Shown here: piece after piece, positions 8,180 to 19,746 of the stretch
Layout: the number at the start of each line of letters is the position of its first letter
How positions within the stretch are numbered: position 1 is the stretch's first letter
Assembly (NCBI RefSeq): GCF_001556045.1
Contig: NZ_LSIC01000061.1
Location: forward strand, 1 to 64,000
From: Bradyrhizobium sp. CCH5-F6
Lineage (GTDB): Bacteria; Pseudomonadota; Alphaproteobacteria; Rhizobiales; Xanthobacteraceae
Direction: 5' to 3'
Length of the DNA: 64,000 nucleotides
Notes under the pieces: generated by a model
The model's database searches: none
What the model was told of the DNA's origin: nothing
What the model saw: only the letters and a program-made list of their open reading frames with translations
Translations under genes and position numbers: made by a program

Positions 8180-9196
8180 TCACAGCCAACCCACCCGCCG
8201 AAAACGCCAGTACAGCGAGCCGCATGCCGTCAGCATCACGCCGAGCAGCATGTAATAGCCGTACTCCCATTCCAGCTCCGGCATGTGCTTGAAGTTCATG
8301 CCGTAGATGCCGGCGAGCGCGGTCGGGATGGCGATGATCGCGAGCCACGAGGCGAGCTTCTTGGAGACCGCCGTCTCCTGGGCCTGGCCGACTAGCAGGC
8401 TCGCCTCGAAGGCGAACGCTAGCACCTCGCGCATGGAATCGATGCGTTCCTGGATGTTGCGGACGTGGTCGGTGACGTCGCGGAACAGCGGCTGCATGGC
8501 CTGCCGCACCATCGCCAGCTCGTCATGCTCGAGCCGGCGGCAGACCTCCACCAGCGGGCCGATCGCGGTCCTGAGCCGCAGCAGGTCGCGGCGCAGCATG
8601 TAGAGCCGCTCGATCTGCGCCTTGCTGAGCGGCTTGGAGAGCACGTCGTCCTCGATGCCCTCGACCTCGTCGTGGATGCTCTCGAGCACGGGCGAGTAAT
8701 TGTCGACGATGAAATCGAGAATGGCGTAGAGGATGTAATCCTCGCCGCGCGCGAGCGCCCGCGGGCAGCTCTCGCAGCGTTCGCGTACCGGTGTGTAGGA
8801 CGTCGAGGCGCCGTGGCGCACCGAGACCAGATAGCCTTCGCCGATGAAGATGTGCGTCTCGCCAAAGGCGATCCGGCCCTCGATCAGTTGCGCCGTGCGC
8901 GCGACGATGAACAGGGCCTCGCCATATTGCTCGATCTTGGGCCGCTGATGGGCGTGGTTGGCGTCCTCGATCGCGAGCTCGTGCAGGTCGAACTGCTTCT
9001 GCACCGCGCCGAGCAGCGTCATGTCCGGCTCGTGCAGGCCGATCCAGACCACGTGGCCGGGCTTGGCCCGCCAGCTCGAGGCCTCGCTGATGGCGATGTT
9101 GGCGACGCGCCGGCCATCGACATAGGCGCCGGCGGCAACGACCCCCTCGGTGGACACCGGTTCGGCGGGGGATGTGGGCAGCGACGGGACATTCAT
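8180..9196 (-). CDS. corA: CorA-family magnesium/divalent cation transporter
   Basis: 338 residues. A large cytoplasmic funnel domain is followed by two C-terminal membrane helices. The hallmark YGMNF (GMN) motif sits at the end of the first helix, then a MPEL loop (HMPELEWEYG) and the second helix YYMLLGVMLTACGSLYW. The C-terminal tail is basic. These features define CorA channels for Mg2+ or related cations. It lies between purS and purQ on the opposite strand and shows no functional tie to purine genes. Confidence 0.92.
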   Translation of the reverse strand: MNVPSLPTSPAEPVSTEGVVAAGAYVDGRRVANIAISEASSWRAKPGHVVWIGLHEPDMTLLGAVQKQFDLHELAIEDANHAHQRPKIEQYGEALFIVARTAQLIEGRIAFGETHIFIGEGYLVSVRHGASTSYTPVRERCESCPRALARGEDYILYAILDFIVDNYSPVLESIHDEVEGIEDDVLSKPLSKAQIERLYMLRRDLLRLRTAIGPLVEVCRRLEHDELAMVRQAMQPLFRDVTDHVRNIQERIDSMREVLAFAFEASLLVGQAQETAVSKKLASWLAIIAIPTALAGIYGMNFKHMPELEWEYGYYMLLGVMLTACGSLYWRFRRVGWL

Positions 9197-9363
9197 GGCT
9201 TCAATCCCAGGCGATCGATCGGCCAGACTGCGTGCGACGATGGCCTGTGTACAAGGCCCTCTGCTGAGGCTAGCACTGGTAAAATCCCCGTCAAATGGTT
9301 ATGTCTCTTCACGAATTGGCCCGTTGGCCAACCCCGATTCCCAGCTCCATCGGAACCTCTGCC

Positions 9364-10065
9364 ATGAAAGCCGCCATCCTCGTCTTTCCCGGAATCAACC
9401 GCGAGCGCGACATGGCGCGTGCGTTGAGGCTGATCTCGGGCAGCGAGCCCGCGATGGTGTGGCACGCCGAAACGTCGCTGCCTGCGGGGACCGATCTCGT
9501 GGTGGTGCCGGGCGGCTTTTCCTACGGCGATTACCTGCGCTGCGGCGCGATCGCGGCGCGCGCCCCGGTAATGGATGCGGTGCGCGACTATGCGGGCAAG
9601 GGCGGCCTCGTGCTCGGCGTCTGCAACGGTTTCCAGATCCTCTGCGAGTCGGGCCTGCTGCCCGGCGTCCTGATGCGCAACGCGCGGCTGAAATTCATCT
9701 GCAAGGACGTGCATCTGCGCGTCGAGCGCTCCGATACGCCGTTCACCCGTGGCTACAATGCCGGGCAGGTGATCCGCGTGCCCGTCGCCCACGGTGAGGG
9801 CAACTACGAGGCGGACGAAGAGACCATCAAGCGGCTCGAAGGCGAGGGGCGGGTGCTCTATCGCTACTGCTCGGCTGACGGCGTGGTCGACGAGAGCCAC
9901 AACATCAACGGCGCGGCGCACTCCATCGCCGGCATCGTCAACGACGGTGGCAACGTGCTCGGCATGATGCCGCATCCGGAAAACCACGTCGAAGACATCA
10001 TGGGCTGCACCGACGGCCGCGGCCTGTTCGCCGGCCTCGTCCAGCACCTGGAAAAGGCTGCGTGA
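9364..10065 (+). CDS. purQ: FGAR amidotransferase glutaminase subunit PurQ
   Basis: 233 residues. A class I glutamine amidotransferase supplying ammonia to PurL. The triad is visible: nucleophile Cys87 in LGVCNGFQ, and His204 and Glu206 in [10 protein letters not shown]. The start [16 protein letters not shown] is the family start; an upstream ATG at 9295 adds 23 unrelated residues and was rejected. The stop codon overlaps the GTG start of the next gene by 4 nt. Confidence 0.96.
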   Translation: MKAAILVFPGINRERDMARALRLISGSEPAMVWHAETSLPAGTDLVVVPGGFSYGDYLRCGAIAARAPVMDAVRDYAGKGGLVLGVCNGFQILCESGLLPGVLMRNARLKFICKDVHLRVERSDTPFTRGYNAGQVIRVPVAHGEGNYEADEETIKRLEGEGRVLYRYCSADGVVDESHNINGAAHSIAGIVNDGGNVLGMMPHPENHVEDIMGCTDGRGLFAGLVQHLEKAA

Positions 10066-11036
10066 TCTCGTCCGTGCTGAAGCGGCTGTCCGCCGCCGTC
10101 GCCGTCATTGTGATCGCGACGGCCGCATTCGCGCAGGACTTCCCCAAACGCCCGATCACCATGATCGTGCCGTTCGCGGCCGGCGGCACCTCGGACGTGA
10201 TCGCGCGTGCGGTTGCCGAGCAGATGGGCATCGCCCTCGGCCAGACCATCGTGATCGAGAACGTTGCCGGCGCCGGCGGCTCGACCGCGCTGGCGCGGGC
10301 CTCCCGGGCCGAGCCCGACGGTTACACCATCGCGATTGGCAATGCCGGCACCAATGCCGCGGCCTACACGATCTATCCAAAACTGCCGTTCACGCCTGAA
10401 TCCTTCGTGCCGATCGCCATGGTGGCGAAGACGTTCGGCATCATCGCTCTGCGCAAGGACTTTCCGACCAAGGACCTCAAGGAATTCATCGCCTACGCCA
10501 AGGCCAACCCGGGCAAGATCAATCTCGGCCATGCCGGCGTCGGCTCCTCGAACTATTTGATCTGCAAGAGCTTCGTGACCGCTGCCGGGATCGACGCGAC
10601 ACTGGTCGGCTATCGCGGCGCCGCGCCTGCGCTGACCGATGCCGTCGGCAGCCAGATCGACGGCGTCTGCGATGCGGCGGCCTCTGTCTCGCAGTCGATC
10701 AACGAGAAGCTGGTGAAGGGTCTGGTGGTCGGCTCGACCGCGCGGCTCGCCACGCTGCCGGATCTGCCGACCTCTGCTGAAGCGGGCCTGCCCGAATTCG
10801 AGGCGCAGGGCTGGAACGGCCTGTTCGCGCCCAAGGGCACGCCGCCGGCAATCATCGCCAAGCTGAATGCCGCCGCGCGCACGGCTGTGGAAACCGACGC
10901 GGTGAAGAAGCGCTTCGCCGACCTCTCGACCGTTGCGCCCGATCCCGACGAGCATACGCCCGAGGTGCTGCAGAAGCTCGTGACCCGCGACGTCGAAAAG
11001 TACCGGAAGATGCTGGCGGACGACGCCAAGCAGTAG
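10062..11036 (+). CDS. Bug/TctC-type tripartite tricarboxylate transporter binding protein
   Basis: 324 residues. The signal peptide is [24 protein letters not shown], then [25 protein letters not shown], the typical start of a mature Bug protein. The fold binds small carboxylates in the periplasm. The GTG start overlaps the purQ stop in GTGA, implying translational coupling to purQ, which is odd for a solute-binding protein. No TctA/TctB membrane genes are adjacent, so it is an orphan, as are most Bug proteins. The ligand is unknown. Confidence 0.9.
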   Translation: MISSVLKRLSAAVAVIVIATAAFAQDFPKRPITMIVPFAAGGTSDVIARAVAEQMGIALGQTIVIENVAGAGGSTALARASRAEPDGYTIAIGNAGTNAAAYTIYPKLPFTPESFVPIAMVAKTFGIIALRKDFPTKDLKEFIAYAKANPGKINLGHAGVGSSNYLICKSFVTAAGIDATLVGYRGAAPALTDAVGSQIDGVCDAAASVSQSINEKLVKGLVVGSTARLATLPDLPTSAEAGLPEFEAQGWNGLFAPKGTPPAIIAKLNAAARTAVETDAVKKRFADLSTVAPDPDEHTPEVLQKLVTRDVEKYRKMLADDAKQ

Positions 11037-11216
11037 ATGCATTCGGCTGCAATCCCATGAACCCGCATCGCGTTTGGGACGACTGACTCCTCGTCGCCGT
11101 CAAGGCGCGGCGTGCGGGTTCGCTGATTTCAGCGGGTGATGGCAACTCAAAGTTGTTTCATCGCTTCAGCTGCGATATCAGGAGGCCGACGCTTTCGTTG
11201 TGCTCGTGGATGTCAC

Positions 11217-11954
11217 ATGCCCGTCGCTTTGGTCGTTCTGCTGCTCGATATCAGTCTGATCTATCACGCCTCGCGGACCGGACGGTTGCGGCCCTGGGCC
11301 TTCATCATCCTGATGGTGCCTCTGATGGGGGCGCTGGCCTATATCGCGGTCGAGCTCATTCCCGAATGGTTCTCCAGCCCCGGCGCGCGCCAGGCGCGCC
11401 AGCGTGTCGCCAATCGCCTCGATCCCGAGAAGCGCTATCGCGAGTTGTCCGACCGGTTGACCGGCGCCGACACCATCGCCAATCGCGCGGCGCTGGCGGA
11501 GGAGTGCGCAAATATCGGCCGGTTCACCGAAGCGGAAGCGCATTATGATCACATCCTGAAGCTGCCTATGGGCCACGATCCCGCCTATGCGCTCCGCAAG
11601 GCGCAGACCGAGTTTGCCGCCAAGCGCCCCGCCGATGCGCTCGCGACGCTCGATGATCTCCAGAAGCAATGGCCGGATTTCGATTCCGCCGACGCGCATC
11701 TCCTGTATGCCCGCGCTCTCACCGAGGTCGGGCGTCTCGACGAGGCGCTCGAGGAATATCACGCTCTCTCCAGCTATTTTCCCGGCGCCGAAGCACGGGT
11801 GCGCTACGGTCTGCTGCTGCAAACGGTCGGCCGCAGTGCCGAGGCGCGGATGGTCTTCAACGAGTTGCTGATCCAGATGCGCCGCGCGCCGAAATATCTG
11901 CGCAAGACTCAGGCCGAGTGGCTGTCGATCGCGGAGAAGCAGCTCTCGACGTGA
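11217..11954 (+). CDS. Membrane-anchored TPR protein
   Basis: 245 residues from the ATG at 11217. Two N-terminal membrane segments (PVALVVLLLDISLIYH and AFIILMVPLMGALAYIAVEL) resemble the short PLD N-terminal membrane module. They are followed by helical repeats of TPR type over about 75-235 (for example EECANIGRFTEAEAHYDHIL and ALTEVGRLDEALEEYHAL). It is probably a scaffold at the inner membrane. The frame is open further upstream to 11136, but the hydrophobic start at MPVALVV is the natural N terminus. Confidence 0.8.
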   Translation: MPVALVVLLLDISLIYHASRTGRLRPWAFIILMVPLMGALAYIAVELIPEWFSSPGARQARQRVANRLDPEKRYRELSDRLTGADTIANRAALAEECANIGRFTEAEAHYDHILKLPMGHDPAYALRKAQTEFAAKRPADALATLDDLQKQWPDFDSADAHLLYARALTEVGRLDEALEEYHALSSYFPGAEARVRYGLLLQTVGRSAEARMVFNELLIQMRRAPKYLRKTQAEWLSIAEKQLST

Positions 11955-11974
11955 GCGGTGGCCGGACTCGGCTC

Positions 11975-11996
11975 CCTCTTCCGCCTGCGGGAGAGG
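11975..11996. terminator. Hairpin between convergent genes
   Basis: CCTCTTCCGC (11975-11984) pairs with GCGGGAGAGG (11987-11996) with one mismatch and a 2-nt loop. It lies between the ends of the TPR gene (+) and the DMT exporter (-). There is no long T-run. It resembles a short repeat seen between Bradyrhizobium genes and may terminate or stabilise either transcript. Confidence 0.5.
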
Positions 11997-12044
11997 TGAT
12001 CCGTGTGCTGGGCCCGGACCGATTCAAGCAAGGCTCATCCAGCT

Positions 12045-12947
12045 TCATCGCAATTTCAGCCGCTCCGCGGGCACCGTCATCGCGGCGACACCGGCCATCA
12101 CGAGCAGCAGGCCCAGCGCCAAATTCGACGGCACGCTTTCGCCGAGCAGCAGCACGGAGAGGCCAACGCCGATCGGAATGCGCAAATAGCCCTGCGCGTT
12201 CGTCGTCAGCGTGCCGAGCCTGCCGAGGCAGACATAGAACAGCATCAACCCCAGCGCACTGGAGACGATGCCCATGACGATGGTGGCGACGATCGCGGTC
12301 GGCGTCGGGTGCAGCGTCCAGGGCTGGTCGATCAGCAGCGAGGGCGGCAGCAGGATCATGCCGCCGAACAGCAGCGAGCCGGCCGCGACCACCATCGGGT
12401 CGTAGTCCGACAGCCTGAGGCCAAAGATCGTCGCGCAGGCAAAGGAGATGGTGGCGAGCAGGATCGCGATCTCCGCCACGATCTCGCTTTCGAAGCCGCG
12501 CAGCGCATCGAGGCCGACGATAACGATGGTCCCGGCAAGTCCGAGGATCGCGCCGGCGAGCTTGAGCAGCGTTGCCGGCTCGTGCCGCGTGATCAGCGAG
12601 GTGATCAGGAACGCGAAGATCGGCGTCGTCGAGGCCAGCACGACCGTGTTCGACGCGGGCACATATTGCTGCGACCAGGTGATGATCAGGAACGGGAAGG
12701 TCGAGTTGATCAATTGCTGGGTCGCGAACAGTTTCCAGGCTTTTGCGTCGGTCGGGATCCTGACGCCGCGCATCCACAGGATTGCGAACAGGAAGGCGGC
12801 CGCGATCAGCGAGCGCGCAGAGATGAAGGTGATGGGAGGGATCGTATCCAACGCCAGCTTCGCCAGCGGATAGGTGGAGCTCCAGCAGCAAGCCAGCGCG
12901 AGCAACAAGGCGTAGTCGCGCCAGCTGCGCGCGCCGGTGGCGGGCAT
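12045..12947 (-). CDS. EamA/DMT-family transporter
   Basis: 300 residues with about ten membrane helices in two EamA repeats. The first starts at LLLALACCWSSTYPLAKLAL and the second at AILLATISFACATIFGLRLS. It is a drug/metabolite transporter family exporter of unknown substrate in the inner membrane. The frame remains open to 13328, but the stretch before MPATGARSWRDYALLL is low-similarity and overlaps the next gene, so the ATG at 12947 is used. Confidence 0.85.
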   Translation of the reverse strand: MPATGARSWRDYALLLALACCWSSTYPLAKLALDTIPPITFISARSLIAAAFLFAILWMRGVRIPTDAKAWKLFATQQLINSTFPFLIITWSQQYVPASNTVVLASTTPIFAFLITSLITRHEPATLLKLAGAILGLAGTIVIVGLDALRGFESEIVAEIAILLATISFACATIFGLRLSDYDPMVVAAGSLLFGGMILLPPSLLIDQPWTLHPTPTAIVATIVMGIVSSALGLMLFYVCLGRLGTLTTNAQGYLRIPIGVGLSVLLLGESVPSNLALGLLLVMAGVAAMTVPAERLKLR

Positions 12948-13084
12948 GGACGGCAACGGCGTTGATGCGGATGCCGCCGCGCGACCCGCCTTCGATGTGC
13001 TCTGCGGCACCTTGTTCCTGCTCCCCGGCGCACGAGCGCTCGGCCAACTGTGGGCGAGGGGGCACGAAAAGGGAAGCGGTCGAG

Positions 13085-13564
13085 CTATGCGTTTGGCTGT
13101 GGTGCCGGTTTCCGCTTCACCCGCTTGATCGTACCGGAGAAGGTGAACAGCGGCCGTCCGCCGGATGTCAGCCTCCCGCGCAGGAAGATCAGCGAGCCGC
13201 CGGCGCGAGACACTTCGCCGACGCATTCGACCAGCTCGCCCTCGCGGGCCGCGTCGAGAAAATCGCAGGCAAAATTGGTCGTCACCGCCGGTCCGTCCAG
13301 CTCGTGGGTGGCGATTGCGAACAGGCAATAGTCGGCAAACGCCATGAAGCAGCCGCCGTGGACGTTGCCGGAGCCGTTGAGGTGCTTTTTCTCGACCCGG
13401 AAGGCGCAGCGGACGCTGCCGTCCGCCTCGATCCGGTGCCAGAAGGGGCCGACATGGGACTCAAAACTGTCGCGAATCCAGGTCCGCCAGCCCTGAAATT
13501 CTCCCTCGGTGGCAACGTGGAGGTCCGGGCGGCGCGGCGGGGGTGATTTGGTCAATTCGTGCAA
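13085..13564 (-). CDS. PaaI-like hotdog thioesterase
   Basis: 159 residues. A single hotdog domain with the 4HBT signature LNGSGNVHGGCFMAFADYCL. This HGG-type motif is typical of PaaI/DUF4442-like acyl-CoA thioesterases. A conserved ACDFLDAAREGE strand follows. It is likely a cytoplasmic acyl-CoA hydrolase. The start at 13564 faces the purL promoter region. Confidence 0.85.
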   Translation of the reverse strand: MHELTKSPPPRRPDLHVATEGEFQGWRTWIRDSFESHVGPFWHRIEADGSVRCAFRVEKKHLNGSGNVHGGCFMAFADYCLFAIATHELDGPAVTTNFACDFLDAAREGELVECVGEVSRAGGSLIFLRGRLTSGGRPLFTFSGTIKRVKRKPAPQPNA

Positions 13565-13748
13565 GGAAATAGGCCTTCAATTGCGGGTGTTGAGTCCTTA
13601 AATCCGATCCGTTCGCGCAGTGCAATTCCTGTTCCCGCGGGGTCCCCGGCGCAAAACGTGGGACAGCGGGAAAATGCGCCATAAAGGGCTTTTCCAAGCC
13701 GCCCGATGTTCCTAAGAACGGCCAACCGCCGCCGAAAGCCCCGAATCC

Positions 13749-15988
<2,240 letters not shown>

Positions 15989-16005
15989 GGCGCTGCCACA
16001 CACGT

Positions 16006-16091
16006 CGTCATTGCGAGGAGCAAAGCGACGAGGCAATCCAGACTACCTCCGCGGAGGGATTCTGGATTGCTTCGCTGCGCTCGCAATGACG
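16006..16091. repeat. CGTCATTGCGAG palindromic repeat
   Basis: Starts CGTCATTGCGAGGAGCAAAG and ends with near-complementary CTGCGCTCGCAATGACG; the centre holds CAATCCAG...CTGGATTG arms. It is a second family of intergenic palindromes, lying between convergent purL and the acyltransferase gene. Confidence 0.85.
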
Positions 16092-16108
16092 AGTGGAGAG
16101 ACCGCGCC

Positions 16109-17296
16109 TCACAACACTTTCGATGCCCCCGGGATCTGCCGCAACGCTCGCGTCAGCGCCCAGCTCGCCGCGACAGTCAGCACAAACCCGATCGTGGCCT
16201 TGACGATCGCCGGCAGGTCATAGTCGAACAGCCAGTATTGCAGCCACAGCGCGATCGGATAGTGCACCAGGAACATGCCGAACGCGTCGCCCTGCATTGG
16301 ATCGAGCAGCCTGGCCGAGCCTGATTGCTTGAATCTCTGAAAGAAGGCCAAGATCAGAAACATGATGGCCACGCTGAAGACAGTGAAGAAGATGGCATAG
16401 AGCGCTTCATACCAGTCCGGCAAAGGCGACGGGTTGCCCAGTATTTCGCGCTTGATGAAGATCAGCACCCACAAGAGGCAATACGGAACGATCGCCAGCA
16501 CCATCCAGTCCCAGCTGACCTTCGCCATGCGGCCGTCGACAGCTAGCAGCCCGCGATCCATTTGCGCAACGCCGATGCCGGCACCGAAAAAGAAGTAAGT
16601 CGCATACAGCATCACGCGCCCGTGCTGGACCGAGAACGGCCCGAACTCGAACCAGTTGCTCGGTCCGAAGTGAACCCGCCCGGGAATGTAGAACGCCGCC
16701 GTGACCGCCAGCATGACCGCGAAGAACACGGCGGGCCGGCGGCGACCATGCAGCGAGAGGCGATTGATGGGATCGAGCAGATTGGGTGACAGCCGGTACA
16801 TCAGGCAGGCCACCAGGTCGAAGCCGAACAAGACCCACAGGAACCAGATCGGCCCGCTAGGCCACGGGCCCTTCGTGACCATATTCCACCAGAATTCCGC
16901 AAACCCGATCTCGGGATGCTGCCGCAGGGAGATCGCGTAGTAGGCGAGCGGAATGACCGTAAGGGCGCAGATCGCGAACGGTAGGCCAAGCCGAAGCAGG
17001 CGATCTGCCATGTAGCTCCGGACTCCCTTCCGGGCGATGCCGGACCAGGCGAACAACCCCGACAGGAAGAAGAACATCGCCATGAAGAAACTGTCGGTGG
17101 CGAGCACGATCATGTCGAAGCCGAAGAAATAGGTCGGATCGGTATGACCAAAATAAGTATAGGGGATCACCGCGTGATGCAGCAGCACCACCAGGGTCAG
17201 GAAGGTGCGGGCGCGATCAATCGCCAAATTGCGCACCTTGCTCTGCGGCGCGGCATGCACTTCTGCGCCGATCGTCGCTGAATGTGACATCGTCAT
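16109..17296 (-). CDS. Acyltransferase-3 family membrane protein
   Basis: 395 residues, about ten to eleven membrane helices. The family start [20 protein letters not shown] holds the conserved Arg and the catalytic-type His. Later segments include [15 protein letters not shown] and, near the C terminus, [16 protein letters not shown]. Such integral-membrane O-acyltransferases modify surface glycans, periplasmic glucans or antibiotics. The acceptor is unknown. The start is at 17296 ([12 protein letters not shown]); an ATG 6 nt later is equally possible. Confidence 0.88.
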   Translation of the reverse strand: MTMSHSATIGAEVHAAPQSKVRNLAIDRARTFLTLVVLLHHAVIPYTYFGHTDPTYFFGFDMIVLATDSFFMAMFFFLSGLFAWSGIARKGVRSYMADRLLRLGLPFAICALTVIPLAYYAISLRQHPEIGFAEFWWNMVTKGPWPSGPIWFLWVLFGFDLVACLMYRLSPNLLDPINRLSLHGRRRPAVFFAVMLAVTAAFYIPGRVHFGPSNWFEFGPFSVQHGRVMLYATYFFFGAGIGVAQMDRGLLAVDGRMAKVSWDWMVLAIVPYCLLWVLIFIKREILGNPSPLPDWYEALYAIFFTVFSVAIMFLILAFFQRFKQSGSARLLDPMQGDAFGMFLVHYPIALWLQYWLFDYDLPAIVKATIGFVLTVAASWALTRALRQIPGASKVL

Positions 17297-17452
17297 CGTG
17301 GCCGCCCACACTTTCTGTCTCGGCCGGACTCTGCCGCCGGGAACCTGATTCAGCAAGGGCCCCGGACTACCTCTAGGAACCAGTTCCGCGCAACCACGTT
17401 GGCATCCGCCGGATGGCGAGGGCCGCACGAAAGCGGCAGTTTGGAGCTGGCG

Positions 17453-17626
17453 ATGACGATCCTGAAATGGGCGCTGATCTTCCTCCTGGTCTCGATCGTG
17501 GCCGGCGTGCTCGGCTTCACCGGCATTTCGGCCGCCTCCGCCGACATCGCCCGTTTCCTGTTCTACGTCTTCGTGGTGATCTTCCTGGTGCTGCTGGTAC
17601 TGGGGCTCACGATCTTCAGGGCGTAG
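17453..17626 (+). CDS. DUF1328 (YtjA-like) small membrane protein
   Basis: 57 residues with two membrane helices ([19 protein letters not shown] and [20 protein letters not shown]) separated by [10 protein letters not shown]. This matches the DUF1328 family found widely in proteobacteria. A GGAG lies 6 nt upstream of the ATG. Function unknown; some relatives are stress-induced. Confidence 0.9.
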   Translation: MTILKWALIFLLVSIVAGVLGFTGISAASADIARFLFYVFVVIFLVLLVLGLTIFRA

Positions 17627-17660
17627 TTGCAGTACCCATTCCGGCGCTCCGCAGGACCGA

Positions 17661-17734
17661 ACGATGGTGCGCAATTGCGCATCTAAGAATATCGGGATTC
17701 CGGGTTCGATGCTTCGCATCGCCCCGGAATGACG
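17661..17734 (-). repeat. CGTCATTCCGGGGCG repeat, copy 1
   Basis: On the minus strand it reads CGTCATTCCGGGGCGATGCG, then GAACCCGGAATCCCGATATTC. A second copy is at 28346. It lies between the convergent DUF1328 and DUF427 genes. Confidence 0.75.
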
Positions 17735-17743
17735 CATCCAAGA

Positions 17744-18103
17744 CTACCCCACTTCCTCGATCTTCACCTTGTCCGGATAGAAGGCGAGACGGCCGGAAAT
17801 CTCCGCCATCGCGGGGAAGGGGGTCTCATAGCTCCAGATCGCGTTGTCCAGCGTCTTGCCGTCGGCCTTGACGCTGTAATAGCTCGCGTCCCCCTTGTAA
17901 GGGCAGTGGGTGACACGGTCGGTGCGCTCCAGCAGGGCCATGTTGGTGTCCTCCCGTGGCACATATTGCACCGCCGGATATCTGGCTTCCTTCAAGGTCA
18001 GCGCCTTTTCGGTCTCGGCGATCACGATGTCGCCCGCGGTCACACGAACGCGCCGGGGATTTGGGGTGATGGTGATGGGGTGGTCGGGCCCTGGAAGCTT
18101 CAT
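17744..18103 (-). CDS. DUF427 domain protein
   Basis: 119 residues covering one DUF427 domain, with the typical [30 protein letters not shown] core and the later [10 protein letters not shown] motif. Members are small cytoplasmic beta-rich proteins of unknown role. It starts at [12 protein letters not shown] and is divergent from bolA. Confidence 0.92.
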   Translation of the reverse strand: [119 protein letters not shown]

Positions 18104-18283
18104 GATTTCACGCCTTTTCGATCAATCTGCCGCGCGCGGCACTTTGTCGTGCCTTTATCCTGATGGGATCATGGATATAGTGCCGGAAGGCGTGACCTAG
18201 AAGGCCGTTCACGCTAAGTTTGGGCCTGCCGGCGAGGGGACCCCGGCAGCGATTCGAACGCCTAGAGAAGGAGCACGACCCGA

Positions 18284-18520
18284 ATGCCCATGGACGCCCA
18301 CGATATCGAGGCGATGATCAAGGCGGCGATCCCCGATGCCGAGGTGACCATCCGTGACCTCGCCGGCGACGGCGACCACTATGCCGCGACCGTGATCTCG
18401 GAATCCTTCCGCGGCAAGTCCCGCGTCCAGCAGCACCAGATCGTCTACCAGTCGCTGCGCGGCCAGATGGGCGGCGTGCTGCACGCGCTTGCCCTGCAAA
18501 CCGGGGTACCCGGCACCTGA
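18284..18520 (+). CDS. bolA: BolA-family protein
   Basis: 78 residues, the short IbaG/BolA2 type. The class II KH-like fold is seen as IEAMIKAAIPDAEVTIRDLAGDGDHYAATVISESFRGKSRVQQHQIVYQ, with the conserved His in QQHQIVY. BolA proteins pair with monothiol glutaredoxins to bind and traffic [2Fe-2S] clusters. The partner grxD lies 3.8 kb downstream, separated by ltrA and the egt genes. AAGGAG at 18268-18273 supports the ATG at 18284. Confidence 0.93.
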   Translation: MPMDAHDIEAMIKAAIPDAEVTIRDLAGDGDHYAATVISESFRGKSRVQQHQIVYQSLRGQMGGVLHALALQTGVPGT

Positions 18521-18543
18521 TCCAAGCGCGACGGGGGGCGACG

Positions 18544-19737
18544 ATGGCTGCGGACAATCCACGCGGCGCGATGTTTCGCGTCACCGGTCCGAACCAGCAC
18601 AGCCGCGTCACCTATGCCGAGCTGTTCTTCGACCTCGTCTTCGTCTTCGCCGTCACGCAGATCTCGCACACGCTGCTGCACCATTTCACGCCGCTCGGCG
18701 CGGTGCACGTCCTGGTGCTGTTTCTGGCGGTGTGGTGGGTTTGGGTCTTCACTGCCTGGGTCACCAACTGGCTCAATCCCGACCTGACGCCGGTCCGCAT
18801 CCTGCTCTTTGCGATGATGCTGGGCGGCCTCGTGCTGTCGACCACGATCCCCACTGCGTTCGAGGGGCGTGGCCTCTGGTTTGCAATTGCCTACGCGACC
18901 ATGCAGGTCGGACGTACCGCGTTCTGGCTGTTCGCGACCCCGCATCACCAAACCGCGGTGCGGCACAACGCGATCCGTATCCTGACCTGGCTCTCGGTTT
19001 CCGCGGTCTTGTGGATCGCAGGCGGTCTGTCCGAGGGAGATACGCGGCTATGGCTGTGGATCGCGGCGGTGAGCTGGGAGTACATCTCGCCGGCGGTGCG
19101 GTTCTGGGTCCCGAAGCTGGGCTTCTCTTCGGTCGAGGCCTGGGCCGTCGAAGGCGCGCACATGGCCGAGCGCTGCTCGCTGTTCGTCATCATCGCGCTC
19201 GGCGAGGCCATCGTGGTCAACGGCGCGACCTTCGCTGAACTGGAGTGGACCGCGAGCAATATCCTGGCCTTCGTCTCGGCGCTGGTCGGCGCCATCGCGA
19301 TGTGGTGGATCTATTTTCACAAGGGCGCCGAGGCCGGCTCCGAGCGCATCTCGAAGTCCGCCGAATCCGGCCGGCTGGCCCGGCTCGCATACACCTATCT
19401 GCACACGCCGATCGTCGCTGGCATCATCCTGACGGCGGTGTCGGACGAACTGGTGCTGAAGCATCCGGCCGGACACTCCGACATGCGCACGGTCGTGAGC
19501 ACGATCGGCGGGCCCCTGGTGTTCTTGGTCGGCACCATCCTGTTCAAGCATGCGATCCGCGGCTTCCTCCAGCTCTCGCATGGCATCGGCATCATGCTGC
19601 TGCTGGCGCTGTGGTGGTTTGCCGCCGACCTCTCGCCGCTCTGGCTGTCGGTCGCGACGACCGCGATCATGATCGTGGTGGCGGTCTGGGAGTCGGTGTC
19701 GCTGGGATCTCAGCCGGAAGAGCAGGCGGGGCATTGA
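18544..19737 (+). CDS. ltrA: Low temperature requirement protein A (LtrA)
   Basis: 397 residues with many membrane helices. The N-terminal family motif is VTYAELFFDLVFVFAVTQISH. Later conserved features include HMAERCSLFVIIALGEAIV. It is an integral inner-membrane protein; the family was named from Listeria growth at low temperature, but the biochemical role is unknown. It starts 23 nt after bolA on the same strand and converges on egtD. Confidence 0.92.
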   Translation: MAADNPRGAMFRVTGPNQHSRVTYAELFFDLVFVFAVTQISHTLLHHFTPLGAVHVLVLFLAVWWVWVFTAWVTNWLNPDLTPVRILLFAMMLGGLVLSTTIPTAFEGRGLWFAIAYATMQVGRTAFWLFATPHHQTAVRHNAIRILTWLSVSAVLWIAGGLSEGDTRLWLWIAAVSWEYISPAVRFWVPKLGFSSVEAWAVEGAHMAERCSLFVIIALGEAIVVNGATFAELEWTASNILAFVSALVGAIAMWWIYFHKGAEAGSERISKSAESGRLARLAYTYLHTPIVAGIILTAVSDELVLKHPAGHSDMRTVVSTIGGPLVFLVGTILFKHAIRGFLQLSHGIGIMLLLALWWFAADLSPLWLSVATTAIMIVVAVWESVSLGSQPEEQAGH

Positions 19738-19746
19738 ACCCCGGCG

